Assembly: GCA_002070185.1 (NCBI GenBank)
Contig: MWCT01000001.1
Coordinates: 393,110 to 457,109, forward strand
Reading direction: 5' to 3'
DNA length: 64,000 bases
Origin: a candidate division BRC1 bacterium ADurb.Bin183
GTDB taxonomy: Bacteria; Sumerlaeota; Sumerlaeia; MWCT01
A program made the position numbers and the translations under genes. Positions 16,876 to 26,391 of this stretch are shown in pieces (position 1 is the stretch's first letter; every line of letters starts with the position of its first letter). The notes below the pieces were generated by a model that worked only from the letters and a program-made list of their open reading frames with translations, did no database searches and was not told the origin of the DNA.

Positions 16876-19611
16876 ATGAACGGCAAGGAATTGAGAAAAC
16901 TCTTTCTGGAATATTTTATGGAACGCGAGCATCGCCTGATTCCCAGCGCGCCGCTCATTCCCCCCGACGACCCCTCTTTGTTATTTACAACGGCTGGCAT
17001 GGTGCAGTTCAAGCGTCTTTATGCCGGAGAAGTCGAGCCGCTGCCCTATACCCGCGCCTGCTCCGTGCAAAAATGCCTGCGCGCTGGTGGGAAAAACTCC
17101 GACTTGGAAAACGTCGGGAGGACGCTCCGACATCATACATTTTTTGAGATGCTCGGCAATTTTTCCTTCGGCGATTATTTCAAACGCGAAGCCATTGCAT
17201 GGGGCTGGGATTTCGTAATTAATATCATGAAACTCCCCAAAGAGCGCCTCTTTGTCTCCACATTCGAAGAAGACCCCGAAGCCCCTAAAATCTGGGAGTA
17301 CGAACAGGGCGTTCCGCGCTCGCGGATTATCCCGCTCAATGCGAAGGAAAATTTCTGGGGACCCGCCGGAGACAGCGGCGCTTGCGGTCCCTGTTCCGAG
17401 ATTCTCTTTTTCATGGGCTCGGAGGAGGAACTGGCGCAGGCGGAAAATCAAGACGTTCAAACAATCGCCAGCCGCGTATCCAAAGAGGGCGACCTCTTTT
17501 TCGAAATCTGGAATATGGTCTTTCCGCAATTCGATCAGCAGCGCGACGGCTCGCGTTTGCCGCTCAAATATCGCGGCATTGACACCGGTGCGGGGTTGGA
17601 GCGCATGACCACCGCGCAGAATTTCATCGAAACCGGCGGGCGCATCGGCAGCCCTTATGAAACCGACCTCCTTTGGGATATTGTCAAACATGCCGCGGAA
17701 ATCACCGGGTTGAAATATATTAGACGGTTTGAATCTTTTGGGGAGGCTGACCCGCAGGAAATCGCAAAGACGCGGCTGGCGCTCAACGCAATCGCCGACC
17801 ACACTCGCGCCCTTGTTTTTGCGTTGGCGGAGGGCATCATCCCCTCAAATGAAGGACGCGGTTACGTCTTGCGGCGCATCCAACGTCGGGCGCTACGCTT
17901 TGCGCATCTACTCGGCGTGGAAAAGCCATTTATGTATCAGCTCGTGGATGTTGTCATTGACCTGATGGGCGAGGCATATCCCCTGCTCAAAAAACACCCC
18001 GACCATATTCGCAGGGTCATCCATCTGGAAGAGGAGCATTTCCTGCAAACCCTCTCACAAGGCGAATCTATTTTATCCGAGTTGATTGAGGCTGCGCGGG
18101 CGCGGGGCTCCGATGCGCTCGCCGGCGAGGATGTGTTTAAACTTCATGCCACTTATGGTTATCCTGCGGATTTGACGGCGGAAGTTGCCGCCGATGCCGG
18201 TTTGAATATTGACCGAGAGGGTTTTAATGCCGCCATGAAACGGCACCGCGAGGAGGCAAAAAAATCATGGAAAGGCGCCGACCTCGAGCGCGAGACAGAG
18301 CTCCTTTCCGATATATTTGACCGATATGGCGCCACAGAATTTCTTCGGGATGACCTCACATGCGATTCCCCCATCCTTGCCATAATCAAAAACGGCAAAC
18401 GCGTTCAATCCGTCTGCGAAGGCGAAGAAGCCATCCTTGTTTTAAGTGAATCATGTTTTTACGGGGAGTCCGGCGGGCAGACGGGCGACACAGGCGTCCT
18501 TACCTCCAATAACGGCGGCGGTCAGAATGAAATGGAGATTTTGGACACGCTCAAAACTCCCGGCGGAATTCATCTCCACAAAGGCAAGATGACGGCGGGG
18601 GAGTTTTTTGTCGGCGATGTTGTCTCCTGCGCGATTGATGCCGAGCGCCGTTTTGCCATCATGCGCAACCACACAGCCACCCACCTTTTGCAAGGCGCGC
18701 TCCGGAGCGTGGTCGGCAGCCACATCGCCCAGCAGGGCTCGTATGTGACGCCGGAGTGTTTCCGCTTTGATTTTGCCAATCCCGAACCGCTCACCGCGGA
18801 GCAGATTGCCCGCGTGGAGGAAATTGTCCAGCGGGAAATTTTAAAAGATACAGAGGTTGTCATTCGCGAGATGCCGCTGGAAGAAGCGCGTCAGCTCGGA
18901 GCCATCGCGCCATTTGGCGAAAAATACGGGGTTGTGGTGCGCGTTGTGAGCATCGGCGATTTCAGCCTTGAATTTTGCGGCGGCACGCATTGCTCGCGCA
19001 CCGGACAGATTGGGACTTTCCTGATAGAAAGCGAAAGCTCCATCGCCTCCGGCATTCGGCGCATCGAGGCTAAAACCGGCATGGCGGCTTTTGCCGCCAA
19101 CCAGACGGCGCGGGGAGCGCTCAAAGATATTTGCGCCCTCCTTTCCGCCGCACCGGAAAGCCTTGCCGTGCGCATTGAAAAAATTCTCGGCGAGGCAAAA
19201 GACCTTAAAAAAGAAATACAAAAACTGCGGCAGGAAAAGGCTGCGGGCGGCGCGGACAATGTGATTGCCTCTGCGCGGGAGGCGGGCGGCGTGCGTTTCA
19301 TCGCCCATCGCGCCGACGGTTTGAATCCCAATGAGATGCGCAATCTGGCGGACACCCTCCGCGCAAAAATCAAAGAGGGCGTGGTTGTTATCGGCGGCGT
19401 GGACGGCGACAAAGTCAGCCTGATTTGCGCCTCTACGGAAGGCGTTCGGAAAAAAGTCCCCGCCGGAAAGGTCATCAAAGAGGTTGCCAAAATCGTGGGC
19501 GGCGGCGGCGGCGGACGCGACGACATGGCTCAAGCCGGCGGCAAACTCCCCGAAAAACTCCCCGAAGCCTTGAACGCTGTCGAAGAGATTATAAAATCCC
19601 TTGCCGGATAA
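16876..19611 (+). CDS. alaS: Alanyl-tRNA synthetase
   Basis: 911 residues from ATG 16876 (a TTG two codons earlier is less likely). Class II aminoacylation domain at about 1-450 ('TTAGMVQFKRLY', 'GRTLRHHTFFEMLGNFSFGD', 'GAGLERM'). The editing domain carries 'RNHTATHLLQGAL' (HxxxH) and 'FCGGTHCSRTGQIG' (CxxxH), the zinc-binding deacylation site. The C-terminal DHHA1-type domain ends with the glycine-rich 'GGGGGGRDDMAQAGG'. All key residues are intact and length is normal. It charges tRNA-Ala and removes mischarged Ser or Gly. The 223 bases upstream hold the propeller-gene terminator and no other feature I recognise. Confidence 0.98.
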   Translation: MNGKELRKLFLEYFMEREHRLIPSAPLIPPDDPSLLFTTAGMVQFKRLYAGEVEPLPYTRACSVQKCLRAGGKNSDLENVGRTLRHHTFFEMLGNFSFGDYFKREAIAWGWDFVINIMKLPKERLFVSTFEEDPEAPKIWEYEQGVPRSRIIPLNAKENFWGPAGDSGACGPCSEILFFMGSEEELAQAENQDVQTIASRVSKEGDLFFEIWNMVFPQFDQQRDGSRLPLKYRGIDTGAGLERMTTAQNFIETGGRIGSPYETDLLWDIVKHAAEITGLKYIRRFESFGEADPQEIAKTRLALNAIADHTRALVFALAEGIIPSNEGRGYVLRRIQRRALRFAHLLGVEKPFMYQLVDVVIDLMGEAYPLLKKHPDHIRRVIHLEEEHFLQTLSQGESILSELIEAARARGSDALAGEDVFKLHATYGYPADLTAEVAADAGLNIDREGFNAAMKRHREEAKKSWKGADLERETELLSDIFDRYGATEFLRDDLTCDSPILAIIKNGKRVQSVCEGEEAILVLSESCFYGESGGQTGDTGVLTSNNGGGQNEMEILDTLKTPGGIHLHKGKMTAGEFFVGDVVSCAIDAERRFAIMRNHTATHLLQGALRSVVGSHIAQQGSYVTPECFRFDFANPEPLTAEQIARVEEIVQREILKDTEVVIREMPLEEARQLGAIAPFGEKYGVVVRVVSIGDFSLEFCGGTHCSRTGQIGTFLIESESSIASGIRRIEAKTGMAAFAANQTARGALKDICALLSAAPESLAVRIEKILGEAKDLKKEIQKLRQEKAAGGADNVIASAREAGGVRFIAHRADGLNPNEMRNLADTLRAKIKEGVVVIGGVDGDKVSLICASTEGVRKKVPAGKVIKEVAKIVGGGGGGRDDMAQAGGKLPEKLPEALNAVEEIIKSLAG

Positions 19612-19735
19612 TTTTCAATTAGTTCGACATGCCCATACGCGTTCTGCTGTAGGTCAATAACCTGTTGACACGGCGTCTGGCGGAGTGGGAATATTTCCAT
19701 CTATTTTGAATATGGATAATCTGGCGGGCTGTAAA

Positions 19736-20386
19736 ATGTTTTCCGGAATCATTGAGCAGATCGGGCGGATCGCCTCGATAGAAGGCGGGGGCGCCTCAAT
19801 CCGTCTGACTGTTGAAGCGGAAGCATTTGCGGCATCGCTGGCATCGGGGGACAGCGTTGCCGTGGACGGCGTCTGCCTCACGGTGGAAAAAAGCAATACG
19901 TCAACATTCTCGGCTTATGTCTCGCCGGAGACGCTCGCCCGAACGGCGCTTGGGGAGAAAAATCGCGGCGCGGCTGTCAATCTGGAGCGCGCCCTGCCCG
20001 CAAGCGGACGCCTCAACGGGCATATTGTCCAAGGGCACGTGGACGGCGTGGGGGAGACGGCGGAAATCCGACGGGATGCCGATTCTTGGCGCATGGGGGT
20101 TCGTCTGCCGGAGGAATTGATGCGATTCTGCGTAGAGAAAGGCTCCATCGCCATTGACGGCGTCAGCCTGACCATTGCCGATTTATCCGATGAGGAGCGG
20201 ATTATCCGCGTCGCTGTGATCCCCTTCACCTTTGAACACACAACACTGAGCGGGAAAAAAATCAGCGACAAGGTGAATATCGAGACAGACATTCTGGCTA
20301 AATATGCCATGAGATATTTGATGCCATATAAAAAATCGCCGGGCTTGACGGAGGATGCGCTCCGCCGCGCCGGTTTTATTGTTTGA
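19736..20386 (+). CDS. ribE: Riboflavin synthase alpha chain
   Basis: 216 residues from ATG 19736, giving the family start MFSGIIEQIG; upstream codons in this frame are not needed. It has two lumazine-binding repeats, the first with 'SVAVDGVCLTVEK' and the second with 'GSIAIDGVSLTIADL', plus 'LNGHIVQGHVDGVG' in between. The enzyme dismutates two 6,7-dimethyl-8-ribityllumazine molecules to riboflavin. ribBA starts 13 bases after its stop and ribH follows, making a rib operon. The 124 bases upstream show a TTGACA (near 19663) but not the conserved boxes of an FMN riboswitch. Confidence 0.96.
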   Translation: MFSGIIEQIGRIASIEGGGASIRLTVEAEAFAASLASGDSVAVDGVCLTVEKSNTSTFSAYVSPETLARTALGEKNRGAAVNLERALPASGRLNGHIVQGHVDGVGETAEIRRDADSWRMGVRLPEELMRFCVEKGSIAIDGVSLTIADLSDEERIIRVAVIPFTFEHTTLSGKKISDKVNIETDILAKYAMRYLMPYKKSPGLTEDALRRAGFIV

Positions 20387-20399
20387 CGAGGTTTATACT

Positions 20400-21596
20400 A
20401 TGCCGATTTTGACTGTTGATGAAGCCATTATGCAATTCAAAGAAGGGCGGATGCTCATCATGGTGGATGATGAAGACCGCGAAAACGAAGGGGATTTTGT
20501 GCTCCCCGCTTCCGCCGTCACGCCCGAATCCATTAATTTTATGGCAAAGCACGGGCGGGGGCTGGTTTGCGTTTCCTGTTCCGAAGAACGCTTAAAGGCG
20601 CTCGACCTTGATTTGATGGTGCGCGATAACACGTCCAAACTCGGAACCAATTTCACCATATCTGTGGATGCCCGAGAGGGAACAACCACCGGCATCTCCG
20701 CCTCCGACCGCGCCAAAACGGTTCGGATTTTCACCGACCCTAATGCAAAGCCGTCCGACCTTTCGCGTCCGGGGCACATCTTTCCCATCCGCGCGCTGCC
20801 GGGCGGCGTCCTTGAACGGGCGGGACATACTGAGGGCACTGTGGATTTATGCGTCCTTGCCGGGTTGCCCCCCGCCGCCGTCCTTTGCGAAATCATGAAA
20901 GATAACGGCGAGATGGCGCGGATGCCGGACTTGGAAAAACTCGCCGATGAAATCCAAATGGGCATCGTGACCATCCGCGATATTATCGCTTATCGGATGC
21001 GCACAGAGAAGCTCATTACGCGCGTGATATCCACGCATATCCCCAATGAATTCGGGCAATGGAAGATACATCTTTACGAAGGAGTTATTGACAAGGAACT
21101 GCATGTGGCGATGGTTATGGGAGAGCCGGAAAAGCAAGAAAGCGCGCTCGTGCGCGTTCATTCTCAATGCTTCACCGGAGACACTCTCGGCTCGTTGCGA
21201 TGCGATTGCGGTTCGCAGCTCAAAGAGGCGCAAAGAATAATCAGCAAAGAGGGGCATGGCGTTATTCTTTATCTCCATCAAGAAGGGCGCGGCATCGGGT
21301 TGAAACACAAACTCATTGCTTACGCCTTGCAGGATAAGGGACGGGATACCGTCGAGGCAAATGAAGACCTTGGCTTTCATGCCGACCTTCGGGAGTATGG
21401 CATCGGGGCGCAGCTCCTGTGCGATTTGGGACTCAAAAAAATCCGACTCATGACCAACAACCCGCGCAAGATTATCGGCATCACCGGCTACGCTCTGGAA
21501 ATTGTGGATAGAGTCCCGCTGGTTACCGGCGCCAACGAATATAACAAACGTTATCTGGATACAAAGGAAAAAAAATTGGGGCATATACTGAGTTAG
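20400..21596 (+). CDS. ribBA: Bifunctional 3,4-dihydroxy-2-butanone-4-phosphate synthase / GTP cyclohydrolase II
   Basis: 398 residues. The N-terminal half (about 1-200) is RibB, with the acidic metal site 'DDEDRENEGDF' and 'RAGHTEGTVDL'. The C-terminal half is RibA, with three zinc Cys in 'CFTGDTLGSLRCDCGSQL' and the catalytic region 'LHQEGRGIGL'. Both active sites look complete, so the protein should supply both branches of riboflavin synthesis, from ribulose 5-phosphate and from GTP. It lies between ribE and ribH in the same operon. No ribD (deaminase/reductase) is in the window. Confidence 0.97.
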   Translation: MPILTVDEAIMQFKEGRMLIMVDDEDRENEGDFVLPASAVTPESINFMAKHGRGLVCVSCSEERLKALDLDLMVRDNTSKLGTNFTISVDAREGTTTGISASDRAKTVRIFTDPNAKPSDLSRPGHIFPIRALPGGVLERAGHTEGTVDLCVLAGLPPAAVLCEIMKDNGEMARMPDLEKLADEIQMGIVTIRDIIAYRMRTEKLITRVISTHIPNEFGQWKIHLYEGVIDKELHVAMVMGEPEKQESALVRVHSQCFTGDTLGSLRCDCGSQLKEAQRIISKEGHGVILYLHQEGRGIGLKHKLIAYALQDKGRDTVEANEDLGFHADLREYGIGAQLLCDLGLKKIRLMTNNPRKIIGITGYALEIVDRVPLVTGANEYNKRYLDTKEKKLGHILS

Positions 21597-21647
21597 TCGG
21601 CGACATTTTTCATAAGGAATATCCTGAGTTTAACGAAGGAGGAATCC

Positions 21648-22118
21648 ATGGTCAAAAAGATTGAGGGAAACTTTGAGGCGAAGGGGCTTAAAATCGCCAT
21701 CGTCATCAGCCGCTTCAACGAATTCATCAGTTCCAAATTGCTGGAAGGGGCGCTGGACGGCTTGCGCCGTCACGGCATCAAAGAAGACGATGTGCGCGTC
21801 ATCTGGGTTCCCGGCTCCTTTGAAATTCCATTTGCGGCAAAAAAAATCGCCATGAAAAAACAAGACGATGCCATCATCGCCCTTGGGGCGGTCATTCGAG
21901 GCGCAACAGGACATTATGAATATGTTGCGTCCGAAATGGCAAAAGGCATAGCCTCCGCCTCGATGGAAAGCGGCGTTCCGGTCATCTTCGGCGTGTTAAC
22001 TACCGACACCATCGAGCAGGCGGTGGAACGGGCGGGGACAAAGCAAGGCAACAAAGGTTTCGATGCCGCCCTTGCCGCCATAGAAATGGCGAATCTATAC
22101 AAGGCGATGGATAAATAA
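21648..22118 (+). CDS. ribH: 6,7-dimethyl-8-ribityllumazine synthase
   Basis: 156 residues, a normal length; ATG 21648 follows a strong GGAGGAATCC. '[20 protein letters not shown]' and '[15 protein letters not shown]' are the substrate-binding motifs. The catalytic His is in '[15 protein letters not shown]', where the usual Glu/Lys before T is Ala. The enzyme condenses the RibA-branch pyrimidine with the RibB product. Last gene of the riboflavin operon. Confidence 0.97.
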   Translation: MVKKIEGNFEAKGLKIAIVISRFNEFISSKLLEGALDGLRRHGIKEDDVRVIWVPGSFEIPFAAKKIAMKKQDDAIIALGAVIRGATGHYEYVASEMAKGIASASMESGVPVIFGVLTTDTIEQAVERAGTKQGNKGFDAALAAIEMANLYKAMDK

Positions 22119-22274
22119 CAAAGAATAGACGCTCTGAACGCATTGTTCCATCTCATGTGGATGTTCTCCTTTTTTATTGTGATTTTACCTTGACATGGCT
22201 TGGGTTGCTCATTAGGGAAAGGCGTTTATTCGTTGGTTGTTGCCGCACCGATTGAGCATCTGAATTTTTCAAAA

Positions 22275-22583
22275 GTGAATGGGATTGAAAAAAAAGGGGC
22301 GGACGCGATTTTATTGAGGACGCGCGTAGTTCCTCGTTCATCGCGTACCGTCTTTGTAGCTATAACCGCCGAAGGTTTGCGCCTTCAAGTGAAGGCGCCG
22401 CCGGTTGAAAATGCCGCCAACGAGGAATGCATTCGCTTTCTGGCAAAAACATTCGGCGTTTCCAAAGGCGCGGTCAGGCTGTCATCCGGCGGCAAGTCCC
22501 GCGCCAAAGTTTTTGAGATTGACGGTTGCGCTGAATCGGATGCCGTCAGAATCATCGAATCGTTGAATCTGAAAGTGGTGTGA
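22275..22583 (+). CDS. DUF167 / YggU family small protein
   Basis: The conserved part begins at 'LLRTRVVPRSSRT' and contains 'LRLQVKAPPVENAANEEC', 'FGVSKGAVRLSSGGKSRAK' and a closing 'LNLK', all typical of DUF167. The start is uncertain. I chose GTG 22275 (102 residues), near the usual family length; the frame opens at TTG 22200, but those extra residues do not look like the family, and no start has a good ribosome-binding site. Function is unknown; structures show a small alpha/beta fold. The nucleoside phosphorylase starts 1 base after its stop. Confidence 0.8.
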   Translation: MNGIEKKGADAILLRTRVVPRSSRTVFVAITAEGLRLQVKAPPVENAANEECIRFLAKTFGVSKGAVRLSSGGKSRAKVFEIDGCAESDAVRIIESLNLKVV

Positions 22584-22584
22584 T

Positions 22585-23406
22585 ATGGGCGAACTTAAAA
22601 ATAAAATCGAAGAATCCCTCAAAGCCATCAGGCTCAAAACCGCGCTTCAGCCTCTTGTCGGCATCATCTTTGGCACCGGCATGGGAGCCATGGCGGACAC
22701 CATTGATGAAAGGGTTGTCATCCCTTACGGCGCAATCCCGCACTTTCCTCTTTCAACGGTAGAGTCCCACGAGGGGAATTTGGTCTTTGGCAAATTGGCG
22801 GAAAAGCCGGTTGTGGCGATGCAGGGGCGCTTCCATCGCTATGAAGGCTATTCGCTTCAGCAGGCGACCTATCCCGTGCGGGTCATGAAGGCACTCGGAT
22901 GCCAGTATATTATCATCCAGAACGCCGTGGGATGCATGAACCCCTTAATCCCCGTCGGCGCGCTTGTCCTCATCAGCGACCACATCAACCTTATGGGCGA
23001 TAACCCTTTGATTGGACCGAACGAAGATTCTCTCGGTCCCCGCTTCCCCGATATGTCCGAGCCATACAGTCGAGAGCTCATGGCTCTGGCGGAGGAAGTT
23101 GCTCTTGAAAATAAGATACGGCTTTACAAAGGTGTAGCCGTGGCGGTCACCGGACCCTGTCTGGAGACCGCTGCGGAATACCGCTTTTTCCGCCGCATAG
23201 GGGCGGATATTGTGACTATGTCCACAGTGCCGGAGGTTATAGTCGCGGTTCACGCAGGATTGAAGGCGCTGGGTCTGTCCACTGTGACGGACGCCTGCCT
23301 TCCCGATGCGTTGAAACCGCTTTCGATAGAAGAAATCATCAGCATCTCAAACGCTCAGGAGCAAAATCGCCAAACCTTGATAAAAGGAATCATAGCGGCT
23401 TTGTAA
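22585..23406 (+). CDS. Purine nucleoside phosphorylase family protein (trimeric class)
   Basis: 273 residues. 'GIIFGTGMGAMAD' (phosphate loop), 'GRFHRYEGYS', 'NAVGCMNP', 'GPCLETAAEYR' and 'MSTVPEVIVA' identify the trimeric PNP/MTAP family, which splits purine nucleosides with phosphate into base and ribose 1-phosphate. The base-recognition Glu is kept (LETAAE). The position equivalent to human PNP Asn243 reads Asp in 'STVTDACLPD', as in adenine-specific MTAP enzymes. The substrate may therefore be a 6-aminopurine nucleoside or methylthioadenosine rather than guanosine or inosine. It lies in a housekeeping operon between the DUF167 gene and ileS. Confidence 0.9.
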   Translation: MGELKNKIEESLKAIRLKTALQPLVGIIFGTGMGAMADTIDERVVIPYGAIPHFPLSTVESHEGNLVFGKLAEKPVVAMQGRFHRYEGYSLQQATYPVRVMKALGCQYIIIQNAVGCMNPLIPVGALVLISDHINLMGDNPLIGPNEDSLGPRFPDMSEPYSRELMALAEEVALENKIRLYKGVAVAVTGPCLETAAEYRFFRRIGADIVTMSTVPEVIVAVHAGLKALGLSTVTDACLPDALKPLSIEEIISISNAQEQNRQTLIKGIIAAL

Positions 23407-23467
23407 TCCGCGGGCAGGATCGAAGACAATTTAGGCTGATGACAGGAGAAAGGTTTTTAGGTGTTAT

Positions 23468-26365
23468 ATGTCTGACGAACCGAAAAATGATTATAAAGAC
23501 ACTCTGAATCTCCCGAATACGGATTTTCCAATGAAGGCGAATCTGAATCAGCGGGAGCCGGATATCCATCAAAAATGGGTTGAGATGCAGCTCGACAAGG
23601 TTATTCTTGCGCAGCGCTCTCCCGAGCGGCGCTATGTCCTCCATGATGGACCGCCTTATGCCAACGGCGACATCCACATGGGGCACGCCCTTAACAAAAT
23701 TTTAAAAGATTTCATCGTTCGATACAAAGCCATGAAAGGTTTTTATGCCCGCTATGTTCCCGGGTGGGACTGCCACGGCTTGCCTATCGAGCAGAAAGTG
23801 CGGGAGAAACTCGGCTCCGCCGCAAGGGAAAAAACCCCGCTTGAAATCCGCCAACTCTGCAAGGAATACGCCCTCAAATGGGTCAACACTCAAATCGAGC
23901 AGTTCCAGCGGTTGGGCATCGGCGGCGATTTTGACAACCCCTACCGCACGCTTAATTGCGAATATGAAGTGGGCGAACTGAAAGCCTTCCGCGCCCTTGT
24001 TGAAAACGGGTTGATTTATCGCGGACGCAAGCCGGTCTTTTGGTGCGCATCCTGCGGCACGGCTCTCGCGGATGCTGAGGTTGAATATGAAAATCACACA
24101 TCTCATTCCATCTTTGTCCGCTTTCCCATTCTAAACAAAGAAAAATGCGACGCGCTCAAAGACGTCAATGCACCCTCTATCGTCATCTGGACGACCACGC
24201 CATGGACGCTGCCCGCCAATGTGGCGGTTGCGGTGCATCCGGATTTCGATTATGTGGCGGCGCGGTTGAAAAGCACCGGCGAAGTGTTTGTGGTGGCGCA
24301 CTATTTGATGGGCGATTTCCTTGCCAAATGCAACCTCGGCGTGGCGGATATCCTTGCCCAATTCAAAGGCGGCGAACTCAATGGACTTGAATGCCGCCAT
24401 CCGTTGCTTGATAAAAAATCGGTTGTTGTTCTCGGTAATCATGTCACCCTCGAAGCGGGAACGGGCTGCGTCCACACAGCCCCCGGACATGGTTATGATG
24501 ACTATTTAATGCTCTTGAAATATAATCTCCCTATGGTTATGCCGGTTGATGATATGGGACGATTTACGGAAGAGTTCCCCTTGATGAAGGGGATGTCCGT
24601 CTGGGACGCCAATAAACCGATAGTGGATAAGTTGGCGCAGGATGGAATCCTTGTTGGCTCAGGCAAGGTGGAACACTCCTATCCTCATTGCTGGCGCTGC
24701 CACAAACCCATCATCTTCCGCGCCACAGAACAGTGGTTCATGTCGGTGGAAAAAAACGACCTGCGGCAGAACACACTCCGAACGATTGACAATGTGCGGT
24801 GGATTCCCTCATGGGGACGCGACCGCATTTACAACATGGTCGCCATGCGCCCCGATTGGTGTCTCTCGCGCCAGCGCAAGTGGGGCGTGCCCATCCCCGC
24901 CTTGCAATGCGAGGATTGCAAAAACGACATCCTTGATATCGGCGTTATTGACCTCTTTACGCGGCAAGTTGCGGAAAAAGGCTCCGATGCTTGGTTCTCT
25001 GAATCAGCTCAAAGCGTCATCCCCGAAGGGTTCAAATGTCCATATTGCGGCGGAACATCTTTCAAAAAAAAGACGGACACCCTTGATGTCTGGTTCGATT
25101 CCGGCGCAAGCCATATTGCCGTTTGCGAACAAAGGGAAGACCTCGGCTCGCCCGTTGACCTTTACCTTGAAGGCAGCGACCAGCATCGCGGCTGGTTCCA
25201 ATCATCGCTCCTTGTGGCAATGGGGGCAAGGAACCGAGCGCCGTATAAAGCCGTCCTGACTCATGGCTTCATCCTCGACTCCAAAGGCGAGGCGATGAGC
25301 AAATCCAAGGGCAACGTCATCCCGCCGCAGAAAATCATCGAGAAAATGGGAGCGGATGTCCTGAGACTCTGGGTTGCATCTGAGGATTATCGCGAAGATG
25401 TTAAAATCTCTCATGAAATCCTCGACCGCATCTCGGATGCCTATCGGCGCATTAGGAACACCTTCCGCTTTTTGCTCGGCAATCTCGGCGATTTCCGACC
25501 GGAACAAGATGCCGTTTATTACGAAAAACTGCCGGAGATTGACCGCTGGGCGTTGCATAAACTCTATAGCCTTATGAAACGCGTGACTAAGGCTTACGAG
25601 GATTTCGAGTTTCACAAGGTGTATCACTTCGTTCACTCATTTTGCGTTGTGGAAATGAGCGCGCTCTATCTGGATATAATCAAAGATAGGTTGTATGTGG
25701 AAGGGCGGGATTCGCTGACGCGGCGGGCGGCTCAGACAGTTATTCATTTCGTTGCCGACTGCCTCGTGCGTCTTATTGCGCCGGTCTTGCCTTTCACTAT
25801 GGAGGAGGTTTTCCAGTCGCTGGAAACCACGATGGAACGCCAGGCGAATAACCCCTTCAAGTCAAACCAAGGAGCGGACGGCAAGCCAGCCGGCTTTGGA
25901 AAAATCGCTAAAAGCGTACATGCCGAGCTCCTGCCCGAACCGCGCGAAGTCTGGAATCAGCCGGCGCTGGAGGAAACGTGGGAAAAACTGCTGCGCATCC
26001 GCGAGGCTGTGGTCAAAGTTCTCGAAGACGCCCGCCGGCGCAAGGAGATTGGACATTCGCTGGATGCCAAAGTTACGTTTGCCACAACTTCTGATGAGAT
26101 TTATTCTCTCCTTGAAGACAGAAAGTTGTTCCTTGCCGATCTTTGCATCGTTTCCTCTTTTGAGATAAAAAAGGTAAAAACCTTTGCGCCCGGCGATGAG
26201 CCTGTGGAAGAATTCCCAGAAGTCTCCATCAAAGCGGAAAAAGCACCGTGGGAAAAATGCGCCCGTTGCTGGAAACTCCATCCGGAAACGGGAAAAAATG
26301 CGCGCCATCCGGGAACATGCCCCCGGTGCGCGGGTGTATTGAGCCAACAAAAAACGGAATCATAG
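23468..26365 (+). CDS. ileS: Isoleucyl-tRNA synthetase
   Basis: 965 residues, normal length. Class I signature 'GDIHMGHALNK' (HIGH) near residue 65 and 'MSKSKGN' (KMSKS) near residue 605. The CP1 editing domain is present ('TTTPWTLPANVAVAVHP', 'HTAPGHGYDDY'). 'PGWDCHGLPIE' and the C-terminal zinc finger with CxxC pairs 'CARC' and 'CPRC' are typical of bacterial IleRS. It attaches isoleucine to tRNA-Ile and clears valine. The DksA-like gene starts 26 bases downstream and lspA follows, a common ileS-lspA linkage. Confidence 0.98.
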   Translation: MSDEPKNDYKDTLNLPNTDFPMKANLNQREPDIHQKWVEMQLDKVILAQRSPERRYVLHDGPPYANGDIHMGHALNKILKDFIVRYKAMKGFYARYVPGWDCHGLPIEQKVREKLGSAAREKTPLEIRQLCKEYALKWVNTQIEQFQRLGIGGDFDNPYRTLNCEYEVGELKAFRALVENGLIYRGRKPVFWCASCGTALADAEVEYENHTSHSIFVRFPILNKEKCDALKDVNAPSIVIWTTTPWTLPANVAVAVHPDFDYVAARLKSTGEVFVVAHYLMGDFLAKCNLGVADILAQFKGGELNGLECRHPLLDKKSVVVLGNHVTLEAGTGCVHTAPGHGYDDYLMLLKYNLPMVMPVDDMGRFTEEFPLMKGMSVWDANKPIVDKLAQDGILVGSGKVEHSYPHCWRCHKPIIFRATEQWFMSVEKNDLRQNTLRTIDNVRWIPSWGRDRIYNMVAMRPDWCLSRQRKWGVPIPALQCEDCKNDILDIGVIDLFTRQVAEKGSDAWFSESAQSVIPEGFKCPYCGGTSFKKKTDTLDVWFDSGASHIAVCEQREDLGSPVDLYLEGSDQHRGWFQSSLLVAMGARNRAPYKAVLTHGFILDSKGEAMSKSKGNVIPPQKIIEKMGADVLRLWVASEDYREDVKISHEILDRISDAYRRIRNTFRFLLGNLGDFRPEQDAVYYEKLPEIDRWALHKLYSLMKRVTKAYEDFEFHKVYHFVHSFCVVEMSALYLDIIKDRLYVEGRDSLTRRAAQTVIHFVADCLVRLIAPVLPFTMEEVFQSLETTMERQANNPFKSNQGADGKPAGFGKIAKSVHAELLPEPREVWNQPALEETWEKLLRIREAVVKVLEDARRRKEIGHSLDAKVTFATTSDEIYSLLEDRKLFLADLCIVSSFEIKKVKTFAPGDEPVEEFPEVSIKAEKAPWEKCARCWKLHPETGKNARHPGTCPRCAGVLSQQKTES

Positions 26366-26391
26366 AATAATGTCAGGAGGTGGTGTGGATT

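Noticed and set aside
19612-19735. Possible FMN riboswitch before the riboflavin genes
   Set aside because: The 124-bp leader lacks the conserved FMN aptamer boxes and is short for one.
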